A stretch of DNA of 64,000 nucleotides from an uncultured Clostridia bacterium (GCA_946411525.1 CAMKEI010000002.1:45517-109516), one strand, 5' to 3'; shown: positions 25,409-34,589, numbered from the stretch's first letter. The notes: a model not told the origin generated them from the letters alone. Made by a program: numbers and translations.

Positions 25409-26380
25409 GTGAAAGTGAATTTTGAAACAGAGCATCTGATCATCCGCCCGCTGGTGCCGGATGACGCGGAGGCGGTGTTCCGCTGGGGCGGGGATCCGGA
25501 GGTCAACCGGTACATGATCTATCCCCTGTATCACCGGGCGGAGGATGTGCGCACCTGGCTGGAAAGCCGGGATCCGGACGATCCGGACAACTACGATGAA
25601 GGCATCGTCCTGAAAAGCACCGGCGAACTGATCGGAAGCGGCGGCATGCGCTATCATCCGGAGCGCAACGCCTGGGAGATCGGATACAACCTCCGGGCGG
25701 ACCAGTGGGGCAACGGATATACGGGAGAATACCTGAGGGCGCTGATGGAGGAAATCCGGAAGGTCCGCCCGGTGGAGGCCATTGACGGGGTCTTCGCCGC
25801 GGAGAACAGCAAGAGCCGGCGGGTCATGGAAAAGCTGGGGATGGTCTACGTCCGGGACACCAGCTATGACAAATTGGACGGCAGCCGGACGTACCCGGCG
25901 AAGTATTACCGCCGGAATCTGCCCCAGCCGGCGGATCAGTGCGGGGTCTGCGGCAGGATCGAAGAGACCCGGGAAGGGGCCAATCCGTATTTTGTCAAAG
26001 AACTGGAAACAGGCTATGTGGTGATCGGTGATCATCAGCGCTTTGAAGGATATACGCTCCTGCTCTGCAGGGAGCACGCGGTGGAACTGAGCCAGCTGGC
26101 GCCTGATTTCCGGCAGGCGTTCCTCCGGGACATGGCCGTGACCGCGGAAGCGGTTGAGAGGGCTTTCCGACCGGACAAAGTGAATTACGAACTCCTGGGA
26201 ACCGGGAAGGGCAGGCATATGCACTGGCATATTTTCCCGCGCCGGAACGGGGACACCCCGCGTCCGGGCCCGGTCTGGCAGGTTCAGGACATGAACGACG
26301 ACCGGTATCTGCCTTCGCCGGAAAAGCTTGCCGAACTGAAAGCGGCGCTGAAGAAGGAACTGGACCTGCTTTACAGGTAA
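25409..26380 (+). CDS. GNAT acetyltransferase fused to HIT hydrolase
   Basis: 323 residues starting at GTG (CCGGAGGAG upstream). Residues 1-170 are a GNAT domain of RimJ/ribosomal-acetyltransferase style (LIIRPLVPDDAEAVFRW, acetyl-CoA loop around DQWGNGYTGEY, NSKSRRVMEKLGM). Residues 175-323 are a HIT domain with CGVCG at 178-182 and the histidine triad H270-x-H272-x-H274 (HMHWHIFP). HIT proteins hydrolyse nucleotide phosphoramidates or dinucleoside polyphosphates. One continuous frame joins both; the combined function is not known to me. Confidence 0.9.
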   Translation: MKVNFETEHLIIRPLVPDDAEAVFRWGGDPEVNRYMIYPLYHRAEDVRTWLESRDPDDPDNYDEGIVLKSTGELIGSGGMRYHPERNAWEIGYNLRADQWGNGYTGEYLRALMEEIRKVRPVEAIDGVFAAENSKSRRVMEKLGMVYVRDTSYDKLDGSRTYPAKYYRRNLPQPADQCGVCGRIEETREGANPYFVKELETGYVVIGDHQRFEGYTLLLCREHAVELSQLAPDFRQAFLRDMAVTAEAVERAFRPDKVNYELLGTGKGRHMHWHIFPRRNGDTPRPGPVWQVQDMNDDRYLPSPEKLAELKAALKKELDLLYR

Positions 26381-26417
26381 CGGAGGCATCTGAAGATATC
26401 CGAAAGGGAATACAGCC

Positions 26418-26870
26418 ATGACGAGCGGAACGCGCGGACAGATTGTCCGTTTTCTGATCAAAGCCAAACAGGCCACCTACGCCGGAAAGGGCGCCGAAAC
26501 GGCCCCGTCCCGGGTAAAGTCCCATGACCTGGTATACAGGGACGGCGAATACATGTATTACGACACCTACCTGGGCGGCGACCGGTTCGCCGGGGAGGAG
26601 GCGCTCTGGATTTCCGGCGTCCCATACTGGAGTATGAACTATGCCGGCCGGGTGACCGGGGAAAACTTCAGCGGGGATTTCCTGAAAGAGGCGCTGCTTC
26701 ATGTTCCGGAGGAGGAACCCTACCGGGGACCCCGGGAGTACAGGAACGGAGACTATGCTTACCGCTGTGATACAGACGGAAGCTTTGACTGGTTCCAGGG
26801 GAAAGAGACGATTGAATATCAGGGAAAACTGATTTACGAATGCTTTTTCCACGGCGGCCTGATCAGGTAA
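26418..26870 (+). CDS. DUF5680 domain protein
   Basis: 150 residues. The conserved family segments are visible: FLIKAKQATYAGKGAE, SHDLVYRDGEYMYYDTYLGGDRF, SMNYAGRV, DFLKEALLHVP and a C-terminal WFQGKETIEYQG with a final HGG. Small soluble protein of unknown function, often next to XRE regulators in Bacillota. It lies 37 bases after the GNAT-HIT gene on the same strand. Confidence 0.85.
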   Translation: MTSGTRGQIVRFLIKAKQATYAGKGAETAPSRVKSHDLVYRDGEYMYYDTYLGGDRFAGEEALWISGVPYWSMNYAGRVTGENFSGDFLKEALLHVPEEEPYRGPREYRNGDYAYRCDTDGSFDWFQGKETIEYQGKLIYECFFHGGLIR

Positions 26871-26904
26871 ATACAGAACTACAGAGCCTCAAGGAGTGAA
26901 TACC

Positions 26905-28128
26905 ATGACAGGGACGGGTGCCGCGCTGATCGCTCCGGACAACCACTGGGCGCTGCTGGCGATTCTCTTCGCCTCCACGTTCCTGGCGGTTTTCCTGGAG
27001 CAGAAGTATCAATGGGCGTCGAAGATGTCCGGGGCGATCATCACGCTGGTGATCGCCGTCGCGCTGGTGAATCTGCGCGTGATTCCGTCCGAAGCGCCGG
27101 TCTTCGACGATTTTGTCTGGGGATACGCGGTGCCGCTGGCAATCCCTCTGCTGCTGCTTCAGACGAACCTGCGGAAGATGCACCGGGAGGCAGGCCGCTT
27201 CCTGGCCATTTTCCTGATCGGCGCCGCCGGAACAGTGGCCGGCGCGATCCTGGCCACGGTGCTGCTCCGCGGTATGGTGGACGGCATTCCCGGAGCCGCC
27301 GCGATGATGACCGGTTCCTATATCGGCGGCGGCGTGAACTTTACCGCCCTGGCCGCTTCGTTCAGCGCGGATCCGACGCTCAAAGCCTCCATCACGGTGG
27401 CGGACAACCTGAATATGGCGATCTATTTCCTGGTGCTTCTGTCCATTGCCGGCAGCGCCTGGTTCCGGAAACGCTACAGCCATCCGCATATTGATGACGT
27501 GCTGAAGAACGGAAAGAACGGGGAAGGGGGAACCCTGGCGGCGCGTTACTGGACCCGGAAGGAGATTTCGCTGAAGGACTTCGCCCTGGATATGACGTTC
27601 GCGGTGATTGTGGTTTTCCTTTCGAAGCTGATCAGCGGCTTCTTCACCGACCTGATCCCCGTGGACAACTGGTTCCTGAAAATGCTGAATACCTTCTTCG
27701 GCAGCCAGTATGTCTGGATCACGAACCTGTCCCTGCTCTGGTCCACCGGCTTTGAGAAACAGGCTTCCAGCATGCGCGGGGCGGATGTGATCGGCACCTG
27801 GATGATCTATCTTTTCTTCTTCGCGATCGGCGTACCCGCCTCCATCGGGGTGCTGATCAGGAGTGCGCCGATCCTGCTGCTGTTCTGCATGATCATCGTG
27901 CTGGTGAACATGCTGTTCTGTTTCCTGGGCGGAAAGCTGCTGAAGTTTGACCTGGAGGAAATCATCCTGGCTTCCAACGCCAATATCGGCGGCCCGACCA
28001 CGGCGGCCGGCATGGCGATTTCCCAGGGCTGGGTGAAGCTGATCGGCCCCTGCATGCTGGTCGGAACGTTCGGTTATGTGATCGGCACCTGGCTGGGCAT
28101 CCTGGTCGGCTCGCTGCTCGGCGCCTGA
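26905..28128 (+). CDS. DUF819 family membrane protein (YjcL-like)
   Basis: 407 residues from the ATG at 26905 (AAGGAG 8 bases upstream). About eleven hydrophobic helices. Typical DUF819 segments are VPLAIPLLLLQTNLRKM, MTGSYIGGGVNFTALAASF and a repeat-like SNANIGGPTTAAGMAI near the C-terminus. These glycine/asparagine loops resemble those of Na+-coupled carboxylate or glutamate carriers. The transported compound is unknown. Confidence 0.92.
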   Translation: MTGTGAALIAPDNHWALLAILFASTFLAVFLEQKYQWASKMSGAIITLVIAVALVNLRVIPSEAPVFDDFVWGYAVPLAIPLLLLQTNLRKMHREAGRFLAIFLIGAAGTVAGAILATVLLRGMVDGIPGAAAMMTGSYIGGGVNFTALAASFSADPTLKASITVADNLNMAIYFLVLLSIAGSAWFRKRYSHPHIDDVLKNGKNGEGGTLAARYWTRKEISLKDFALDMTFAVIVVFLSKLISGFFTDLIPVDNWFLKMLNTFFGSQYVWITNLSLLWSTGFEKQASSMRGADVIGTWMIYLFFFAIGVPASIGVLIRSAPILLLFCMIIVLVNMLFCFLGGKLLKFDLEEIILASNANIGGPTTAAGMAISQGWVKLIGPCMLVGTFGYVIGTWLGILVGSLLGA

Positions 28129-28148
28129 CGGCGGAAAGGATATGAACG

Positions 28149-28769
28149 ATGTTTTCGGATAACGCGGAAGGCTTTGTCCTCGTCGGCGAAGCGATCCCGG
28201 AAGTGATCCTCGAGATCAGGTATTATTCCGCCTTCAATTTTATCGGCGAGCGGATCGACGGCTACGAGCGGCCTGTGGCGCTGCTCACGCGGGAAGCGGC
28301 GGCCCGCCTGAAGGAAGTCAGCGGCGACCTTGCGGCGGACGGATACCGGCTGAAGATTTTTGACGCCTACCGTCCGCAGAAAGCGGTGGATCATTTCATG
28401 CGCTGGGCGGAGGATCCTTCCGATGTCCGGATGAAAGCGTATTTCTATCCGGACCTGGAGAAGGCGGATCTCATTCCCGGCAGATATATCGCCCGGCGTT
28501 CCGGTCACAGCCGGGGCAGCACGGTGGACCTGACGCTGTTTGATATGCGGTCGCACAAAGAACTCGACATGGGCGGACCCTTTGACTTTTTCGGAGAACT
28601 GAGCCATCCCGCTTACCGGGGTCTCACGGAAGAACAGTACGCCAACCGGATGCTGCTGCGCGGCGCCATGACGCGCCGCGGCTTCCTGCCGATCGAGTCG
28701 GAATGGTGGCATTTTACGCTGGAGGATGAACCGTACCCGGACACTTATTTTACTTTTCCGGTTCGCTGA
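28149..28769 (+). CDS. D-alanyl-D-alanine dipeptidase (VanX/DdpX family)
   Basis: 206 residues, family length. Zinc ligands H120 and D127 (SGHSRGSTVDL) and H188, catalytic E185 (EWWHF), and the transition-state arginine R75 (AYRPQ) match VanX H116, D123, H184, E181 and R71. The enzyme splits D-Ala-D-Ala. No vanH, vanA or van two-component genes are nearby, so it is more likely a peptidoglycan-salvage (DdpX-like) enzyme than a resistance gene. No signal peptide. It lies 20 bases downstream of the DUF819 gene, possibly the carrier for its substrate. Confidence 0.93.
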   Translation: MFSDNAEGFVLVGEAIPEVILEIRYYSAFNFIGERIDGYERPVALLTREAAARLKEVSGDLAADGYRLKIFDAYRPQKAVDHFMRWAEDPSDVRMKAYFYPDLEKADLIPGRYIARRSGHSRGSTVDLTLFDMRSHKELDMGGPFDFFGELSHPAYRGLTEEQYANRMLLRGAMTRRGFLPIESEWWHFTLEDEPYPDTYFTFPVR

Positions 28770-28812
28770 CGGCGAACGGAACGGTCAGCGCCGCGGAGGG
28801 GAGACGGACCGG

Positions 28813-29343
28813 TTATGCTTTCCGGAACGGATTGGGAATATAATCCGAGACTACTTTCGCGATATCTGCCGCGAACGCCCTGAACTGCTCCGAGTCAAAG
28901 TCCTGCTGTGAGCAGCCGATCTCAAACTCCGTGCCGTCGTAGCAGGTATGCCATCCGGTTTCATGAAACCCGTTCCGGAGGTAGAACTGTTTGCGCCGAA
29001 GCCTCATGTCATTGCTGGCGCAGCCGGGACCCGGCGCTTCATATTCCACGACGATCTGTTTGCCCGGGTGCTGCCTGATCAGTTCTCTCAGGGCGCTGCC
29101 GCCGATCCCTTTCGAGCGCAGGTCGTTCCGGACGGCAAAGTAAGCAAGGTAGACCAGGTTCCGGAAATACCTGACAGCCGTGAAACCGGCCGGTTCCCGG
29201 TTCACGTCGATGCAGCAGACCGTCGCGCCTGTGGCGATCATATCGCTCAGCGCGCAGCGTTCTTCCTCCGGAATCGCTTCTTCGTTGATCGCTTCCAGTA
29301 CCGGCATATCCGGGGAGCCGGCTGCGATTTTCCTGATTTCCAT
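28813..29343 (-). CDS. GNAT family N-acetyltransferase
   Basis: 176 residues with GGGAGG before the ATG. The GNAT core has EEERCALSDMIATGATVCCIDV, a YLAYFAVRNDLRSKGIGGSALREL acetyl-CoA loop (R/Q-x-x-G-x-G/A) and the final FYLRNGFHETG helix. Substrate unknown. Convergent with the VanX-like gene, standing alone. Confidence 0.88.
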   Translation of the reverse strand: MEIRKIAAGSPDMPVLEAINEEAIPEEERCALSDMIATGATVCCIDVNREPAGFTAVRYFRNLVYLAYFAVRNDLRSKGIGGSALRELIRQHPGKQIVVEYEAPGPGCASNDMRLRRKQFYLRNGFHETGWHTCYDGTEFEIGCSQQDFDSEQFRAFAADIAKVVSDYIPNPFRKA

Positions 29344-29487
29344 CTGTGCCTCCCTGTGATATCAATGACCGTCCCTTCGCCGGACGGCGGCTGGGATCTA
29401 TGAGAACTATACCACACGGACGGACGCAGGAAAACCATTCAGTTTGATCGCCCTGCTGACGGCAGGCGTGACCGGAGGGGACAGCAT

Positions 29488-30291
29488 ATGAATAAGAACG
29501 GATGCGTGAAAGTCGGAAATACGGATATGTATTATGTGTCCTTCGGGGAAGGCGGAAAGACGCTGGTCGTCCTGCCCGGGCTGTCAGACGGACTGGCGAC
29601 GGTCAAAGGGAAAGCCTTCCTGCTGGCCGGCGCATACAGGAAATTCCTGAAGGACTATACGGTGTATATGTTCAGCAGGAAGAACAGCATGCCGGAAGGA
29701 TACACGATCCGGGATATGGCGGACGACCAGGTGCGGGCTATGAAAAACCTGGGGATCGGGAAGGCCTGCGTGCTGGGCGTGTCCCAGGGCGGCATGATCG
29801 CCCAGTATATCGCGATCGGCCATCCGGAAGCTGTCAGCAGGCTGATCCTTGCGGTAACTGCGCCGGACGCCAATGAAACCGTAAAGGATGCGGTGGGCGG
29901 CTGGATCGGTATGGCGAAAAAAGGGGATCATGTTTCCCTGATGGTCGATACGGCGGAAAAGATGTATTCGGAAGCATACCTGGAGAAGCACAGGAAGCTC
30001 TTCCCGCTGATGGCACGGTTCACAAAACCGAAGGACTATGAGCGGTTCCTGAGGAACGCTTACGCGATCCTGGGGTTTGACGCCCGGAGTGAACTGCCGA
30101 AGATTGCCGCCCCGACGCTGATCATCGCCGGAGAGGATGACCGTACCGTCGGAAACCGTGCGGCTTATGAACTCAGGGAAGGGATCAGGGGCAGCGAACT
30201 GTATGTCTGTCAGGGACTCGGGCACGGACTGTTTGAGGAAGACAGGGACTTTTACGGCAGGGTGTTTGATTTCTGCGAAAAGGAACAGTGA
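29488..30291 (+). CDS. Alpha/beta hydrolase
   Basis: 267 residues. Oxyanion region VVLPGLSDG near residue 30, nucleophile S99 in GVSQGG, acid Asp in IIAGEDDRTV and His in GLGHGLFEE form the complete catalytic triad of the alpha/beta hydrolase fold. Cytoplasmic, no signal peptide. The substrate is open (ester, peptide or lactone). GGAGGGG precedes the ATG. Confidence 0.9.
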   Translation: MNKNGCVKVGNTDMYYVSFGEGGKTLVVLPGLSDGLATVKGKAFLLAGAYRKFLKDYTVYMFSRKNSMPEGYTIRDMADDQVRAMKNLGIGKACVLGVSQGGMIAQYIAIGHPEAVSRLILAVTAPDANETVKDAVGGWIGMAKKGDHVSLMVDTAEKMYSEAYLEKHRKLFPLMARFTKPKDYERFLRNAYAILGFDARSELPKIAAPTLIIAGEDDRTVGNRAAYELREGIRGSELYVCQGLGHGLFEEDRDFYGRVFDFCEKEQ

Positions 30292-30361
30292 TCAGGACTG
30301 CCGCGCCGGCCGGGATCCCCGCGATCCGCGCACTACTGTCAGCAGGAGGGCCATCAGGTTT

Positions 30362-31069
30362 ATGATATCAACGGTTCTGTGGGATGTGGACGGAACATTG
30401 CTGGACTTCAGCGCCGCCGAAAAGGCGGCGATCAGGAAGCTGTTTTCGGAATTCGGCCTGGGAGCATGCACGGAGGAAATGCTTGCCCGGTATGCTGAAA
30501 TCAATGTGTCATTCTGGCAGAGACTTGAGCGGAACGAACTGACAAAACCGCAGATCCTTGTCGGACGATTTGCGCAGTTCTTCGGCGAATACGGCATTGA
30601 TCCGCAGACTGCCCCGGCATTCAATGAACGGTATCAGCCGGCGCTGGGTGATACCATCGTCTACCGGGATGACAGCCTGAATATTGTCAGGGCGCTGAGG
30701 GAAAAGGTCAGGCAGTATGCCGTTTCCAACGGAACGATTGTCGCCCAGACGAAGAAACTGAACAAATCCGGCCTCGGGGAACTGATGGACGGCGTATTCC
30801 TTTCGGAGGAGCTGGGCGTCGAAAAACCAAACGCCGGCTTCTTTGACAAGGTGTTTGCCACGCTCCGGCCGGCGGACCTGTCTGAGATCATGATCGTCGG
30901 TGATTCCCTGACCAGCGACATTCAGGGTGGCATGAACGCGGGAATCAGAACCTGCTGGTACAATCCCGGGAGGCAGACGGCGCCGGAAAACTACCGCGTT
31001 GATTATGAAATCTCCGATCTGCATGAATTGACGGATATACTGGATACAGAGAACGTGGACGGCAACTGA
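30362..31069 (+). CDS. HAD phosphatase, YjjG-type nucleotidase
   Basis: 235 residues from the ATG at 30362 (AGGAGGG upstream); the upstream frame belongs to a shadow of the hydrolase. HAD motif I is D8-V-D10-G-T, motif II is VSNGT, motif III K in EELGVEKPN, and motif IV VGDSLTSDIQGG. The overall pattern fits the YjjG/noncanonical pyrimidine 5'-nucleotidase group, which removes phosphate from damaged or minor nucleotides. Follows the hydrolase on the same strand after 70 bases. Confidence 0.92.
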   Translation: MISTVLWDVDGTLLDFSAAEKAAIRKLFSEFGLGACTEEMLARYAEINVSFWQRLERNELTKPQILVGRFAQFFGEYGIDPQTAPAFNERYQPALGDTIVYRDDSLNIVRALREKVRQYAVSNGTIVAQTKKLNKSGLGELMDGVFLSEELGVEKPNAGFFDKVFATLRPADLSEIMIVGDSLTSDIQGGMNAGIRTCWYNPGRQTAPENYRVDYEISDLHELTDILDTENVDGN

Positions 31070-31130
31070 CAGGCCGTCGTCATGGCCGTCTGTGCGGGTC
31101 TGAGGACCGGCAGCGGCGGAGACCGCGGAT

Positions 31131-31153
31131 ACGCGGAACGGAGGGTTCCGCGT
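31131..31153 (+). other. Hairpin just ahead of methyltransferase start
   Basis: ACGCGGAAC (31131-31139) pairs perfectly with GTTCCGCGT (31145-31153); the 5-base loop is GGAGG. The hairpin ends 7 bases before the real AAGGAG ribosome site (31161-31166). The loop looks like a decoy Shine-Dalgarno sequence. Confidence 0.55.
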
Positions 31154-31172
31154 GGGGAGTAAGGAGAAGTAT

Positions 31173-31838
31173 ATGAAGCTTGAACGGATGGATGACTTTT
31201 TTGCGGCGCGGGTTGACGGCTATGACGAGCATATGCGCACGAATATTGAAGGTGCCTCTGATTTTTACACCTATACCGCATCGCTGCTGCCCATGGCCGA
31301 AGGTGCGCGCGTCCTGGATCTGGGCTGCGGGACCGGGCTTGAACTGGAAGCGTATTTCGCGCTGAATCCGGAGGCGTCTGTCACGGGAATCGATCTTTCC
31401 GGCGCGATGCTGAAGGCACTGGGGAATAAGTTTCCGGACCGGAAGATCAGCCTGATTCTGGGATCCTATTTCGATGTTCCGCTGGGGGAGGGAATATATG
31501 ACGCGGCTGTTTCCGTGGAATCGCTGCACCATTTCCCTGCGGAGCGGAAGGAACAGCTGTACCGGAAACTCCATGCGGCCCTGAAGGAGGAAGGCGTATT
31601 TGTCCTGACGGATTACTTTGCGGAATCCGGGGAACTGGAGGAAGAATACTTCCGGAACCTGGCGCAGCTGAAGCGTGAACAGGGACTGCCGGAGGACGTG
31701 TTCTTTCATTATGACACGCCGCTGACTGTGGAGCATGAAGTGCAGGCGCTGAAACAGGCCGGCTTCTCGGAGGTCCGGATTCTGAAAGAATGGGGGACAA
31801 CCTCCACCTTGCTGGCAAAACGGCAGAGCGGGAGATGA
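31173..31838 (+). CDS. Class I SAM-dependent methyltransferase
   Basis: 221 residues from the ATG at 31173, with AAGGAG 6 bases upstream. SAM-binding motif I is VLDLGCGTGLELE, followed by VTGIDLSGAML (acidic ribose ligand) and DAAVSVESLHHF (motif IV). This style matches small-molecule methyltransferases of the Methyltransf_11/25 type. The substrate is unknown. Preceded by a hairpin, followed by the XRE gene. Confidence 0.9.
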   Translation: MKLERMDDFFAARVDGYDEHMRTNIEGASDFYTYTASLLPMAEGARVLDLGCGTGLELEAYFALNPEASVTGIDLSGAMLKALGNKFPDRKISLILGSYFDVPLGEGIYDAAVSVESLHHFPAERKEQLYRKLHAALKEEGVFVLTDYFAESGELEEEYFRNLAQLKREQGLPEDVFFHYDTPLTVEHEVQALKQAGFSEVRILKEWGTTSTLLAKRQSGR

Positions 31839-31970
31839 CAGAGCAAAACCCCGGACCGGATCACCGCATGACCGGGGCGGAAGAGGACTGTTGCGGAGAA
31901 TGTTAAAACGCGTTGCTTGCGGCAACGGCAGCGGACGGCGTACCGTGACTGCGAAAGGAGGTTTTCGCCA

Positions 31971-32480
31971 ATGCTGAACGAAAACATAAAAGCAGTCAGA
32001 AAAACAAAAGGTCTTTCGCAGGAGGAGCTTGCGATCAAACTGAATGTGGTGCGCCAGACGGTTTCCAAGTGGGAACGCGGGCTGTCCGTACCCGATTCGG
32101 AGATGCTGATTTCCATTTCCGGGGTGCTAGAAACACCGGTCGGCGTATTGCTCGGTGAGACGGTCGCCGAGGGTGCGCCGGACGACCTGAAGACGATATC
32201 GGAAAAACTCGAAGTGATCAACCTGCAGCTGGCCCGGCAGAAAGCGGGAAAACGGAAGGCGCTTCACTGGACATTCATTCTGCTGAGCGCGGCTATTGTG
32301 CTGGTTTTCGCCGTTATCGCCGTCGCCGGAAGCCCATATCTGAACTGGGATTACAGCGACCCGGAAACCGCGGTTGCCGGCACGGCGCTGCATGCCTTCG
32401 AATTTGTTTTTGTCAGGGTCGCCCCGCTTGCTCTGATCGGCACGGTTATCGGCGCCGTCCTGACCCGGAAGCGAAACTGA
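31971..32480 (+). CDS. XRE-family regulator with C-terminal membrane helices
   Basis: 169 residues from the ATG at 31971 with an AAAGGAGG site 9 bases upstream. The HTH lies at residues 3-57 (IKAVRKTKGLSQEELAIKLNVVRQTVSKWERG), with a coiled-coil-like linker (KTISEKLEVINLQLARQ) and two membrane helices (about 102-165). A dyad CGTTGC-N5-GCAACG (31911-31927) upstream could be its operator. A shorter relative of the protein at 21547. Confidence 0.9.
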   Translation: MLNENIKAVRKTKGLSQEELAIKLNVVRQTVSKWERGLSVPDSEMLISISGVLETPVGVLLGETVAEGAPDDLKTISEKLEVINLQLARQKAGKRKALHWTFILLSAAIVLVFAVIAVAGSPYLNWDYSDPETAVAGTALHAFEFVFVRVAPLALIGTVIGAVLTRKRN

Positions 32481-32633
32481 CAGGTCCGGCCTGCGGGACA
32501 TATGCTGCGGAGCAATATGAAGCTGGAGACAGAGAGATGAGTATTGCATAAGGAAGACTGACAGAGAACGACCTGAAGACATTTCTTCAGACGCGAAAAG
32601 GATACGGAAACGGAAACATGCCGTTCCCGGCGC

Positions 32634-34046
32634 TCAGCGGCTGAAACAGAACGACCGGAAATCAGCCGCGCCCGGCCCCTCATAGGTAAAGTAGAGTGCA
32701 CGCTTCCCGTTTCCGATCTCAAACGGCGCGGAAAAAGCCGTCCACCCTTCCGAAGGCGAAATCCTGATACGCGCGGCTTCCGGGCCGTTCCGGCCGTCCC
32801 GTACGACAAATTCACCGTCCGCGGTGCCCCGCACCTCCACGGTGATTTTTTTTGCTGTCCGGAAGTCAAAATACCGGTAGCCCGCGGTGGCGCCGTCCAC
32901 CATGTTGCTGATGTACTGGTTGGGGTTGTCCTCCCGGTCCTCACCTTCCTGGGTGAAAGCGGGATGGTTCGCGTCCTGCTGGTCCGGCAGGCTCTCTGTG
33001 GTGCCGTTCCTGCTGTACAGGTGGCAGGCGATGCGGGCTTCATAGCTGCCCTCATCCTTCAGGGGACCGCCGTTCAGTCCGCAGGAAGTGATTTCCGCCT
33101 GGCGGAAGGACTTGCCGTCAAACAGGATTTCTTCGGCGCAGGCCTGCCGGGAAAAGAAGTGCCGGTTGGTCTGCCGGTGATAGAACACATACCATTTTCC
33201 GTTCACCAGCGCCACGCTTCCGTGGGTATTGCCGCGGTAGTTGAGTGCTTCCGTATTGCCATTGGCGCCGATGTCGGCGTTTGAGACCAGCACGCCGCCG
33301 AAATGGTAATCTCCCAGCGGTGAATCCGCCACCGCCCAGCAAAGCTCATGCATCCAGCAGGAAGAATAAATAAAGTAATACCTGCCGTTGATTTTCCGGA
33401 CGGAACTGGCTTCAAAGAAGGGATGTGCTTCGTACTCTGTCCCGTCCGCGTCGTTGATGATAGGCAGATTGTGGTACGGGCCGTCCTTCACGGTGATCAT
33501 ATCCTGCTTCAGTTCCATCTTCAGGCTGTCCTTGTCGACAGGCGTCAGCTTGTAGCGGGGACTGTTGCCGGAAAAAAGATAGATTCGTTTGTCGTCGTCG
33601 ATGAAGATGCCCGGATCGAACTGCCGGATTTCTCCGGGCCGGGAGCCGAGGATATCGCCGTTTTCATAACGTACGAAATCCAGAAACTCAAAAGGGCCCG
33701 CAGGGCTGTCCGCCACGGCAACGCCGATCTCCTTCAGGAAATCCAGGCAGTAATACAGATAATATCTGCCGTCGTTGCCGCGGCACACATCCGGCGCCCA
33801 CAGCGCGTGGGATCCGTCCGGGTTCCGGGGATCCTGGGTCTTTCTGTAGATGACGCCTTCATAGCGCCAGTCTGACAGGTCGTCCTCCGGCGCGGACCAG
33901 CACACGTAGTCGTTGGCGCAGTAGACTTCGCCGTTGAAGCGGTCGTGACTGCCGTAGATATACAGCCGGCCGTTGAACACCCGGGGCTCGCCGTCCGGAA
34001 TGTATTCATAGCTGGGAAGATAGGGATTGAACACCTGCTTTTTCAT
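32634..34046 (-). CDS. Glycoside hydrolase family 43
   Basis: 470 residues. The five-bladed propeller spans about 1-310 with catalytic residues in the usual places: base D18 (YIPDGEPR), pKa-modulating D144 (QFDPGIF) and acid E212 (HPFFEAS). A beta-sandwich domain of about 130 residues resembling CBM6 follows. GH43 enzymes release arabinose or xylose from xylan and arabinan. There is no signal peptide, so it acts on imported oligosaccharides. Last gene of the five-gene operon started at 39036. Confidence 0.92.
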   Translation of the reverse strand: MKKQVFNPYLPSYEYIPDGEPRVFNGRLYIYGSHDRFNGEVYCANDYVCWSAPEDDLSDWRYEGVIYRKTQDPRNPDGSHALWAPDVCRGNDGRYYLYYCLDFLKEIGVAVADSPAGPFEFLDFVRYENGDILGSRPGEIRQFDPGIFIDDDKRIYLFSGNSPRYKLTPVDKDSLKMELKQDMITVKDGPYHNLPIINDADGTEYEAHPFFEASSVRKINGRYYFIYSSCWMHELCWAVADSPLGDYHFGGVLVSNADIGANGNTEALNYRGNTHGSVALVNGKWYVFYHRQTNRHFFSRQACAEEILFDGKSFRQAEITSCGLNGGPLKDEGSYEARIACHLYSRNGTTESLPDQQDANHPAFTQEGEDREDNPNQYISNMVDGATAGYRYFDFRTAKKITVEVRGTADGEFVVRDGRNGPEAARIRISPSEGWTAFSAPFEIGNGKRALYFTYEGPGAADFRSFCFSR

Positions 34047-34061
34047 GGACGCACCTCCGTG

Positions 34062-34589
34062 TCAGAAGTATTTCACGATTTCGTCCTGCTCCTTCCGGGG
34101 ACGCGGGGCGGGATCTTCCGCGGCTTTGCCGATTGCGATCACGGACATGATCTCCTCGTTCGCGGGGATGCAGAGCTTCGCCCGGATCGCGTCCGCGTCG
34201 CGGATGCCCATGATCAGAGTATCGTAACCGGCGTTCTTCGCCGCCAGGATCAGGAAGGCGTCGTGGAGGCCCAGGTCGTAGGCGCCCCAGCCGTTTCCGA
34301 TCTCGTTGACGGGCGCGCCGTCGCTGAAGCCGACGATGTCTTTGACGTAGGTGGTTACAATGAGCGCCGCTTTCGCGGAACTGTTCTGATTGAAGGAGGG
34401 CAGGACCGCCGCGCGGAAATCCTCCAGCGTCTCCGGCGTCTCCACCGCGTAGCAGCGGGCTGTCTGCTGGTTCTTCCAGGATGGCGCGCGCCGCGCTTCC
34501 TTCAGGATGCCGGCCAGCGCGTCATGGCCGATCCCGCCTTCATACTTCCGGATGCTTTTGCGTGCGAGGATCAGTTCGCTGAATTCCAT
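34062..34589 (-). CDS. Nitroreductase family protein
   Basis: 175 residues from the ATG at 34589 (AAGGAGG 8 bases upstream). FMN-binding N-terminus (ILARKSIRKYEGG), WKNQQTARCYAV, and C-terminal GIRDADAIRAKLCIPANEEIMSVIAIGKA match the family. These flavoenzymes reduce nitro-aromatics, quinones or other electrophiles with NAD(P)H. Part of the redox/glycosidase operon; 15-20 base gaps to both neighbours. Confidence 0.93.
   Translation of the reverse strand: MEFSELILARKSIRKYEGGIGHDALAGILKEARRAPSWKNQQTARCYAVETPETLEDFRAAVLPSFNQNSSAKAALIVTTYVKDIVGFSDGAPVNEIGNGWGAYDLGLHDAFLILAAKNAGYDTLIMGIRDADAIRAKLCIPANEEIMSVIAIGKAAEDPAPRPRKEQDEIVKYF

Noticed and set aside
28149..28769. Vancomycin resistance cluster
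   Set aside because: Only the VanX-type enzyme is present; no ligase, dehydrogenase or two-component genes accompany it.
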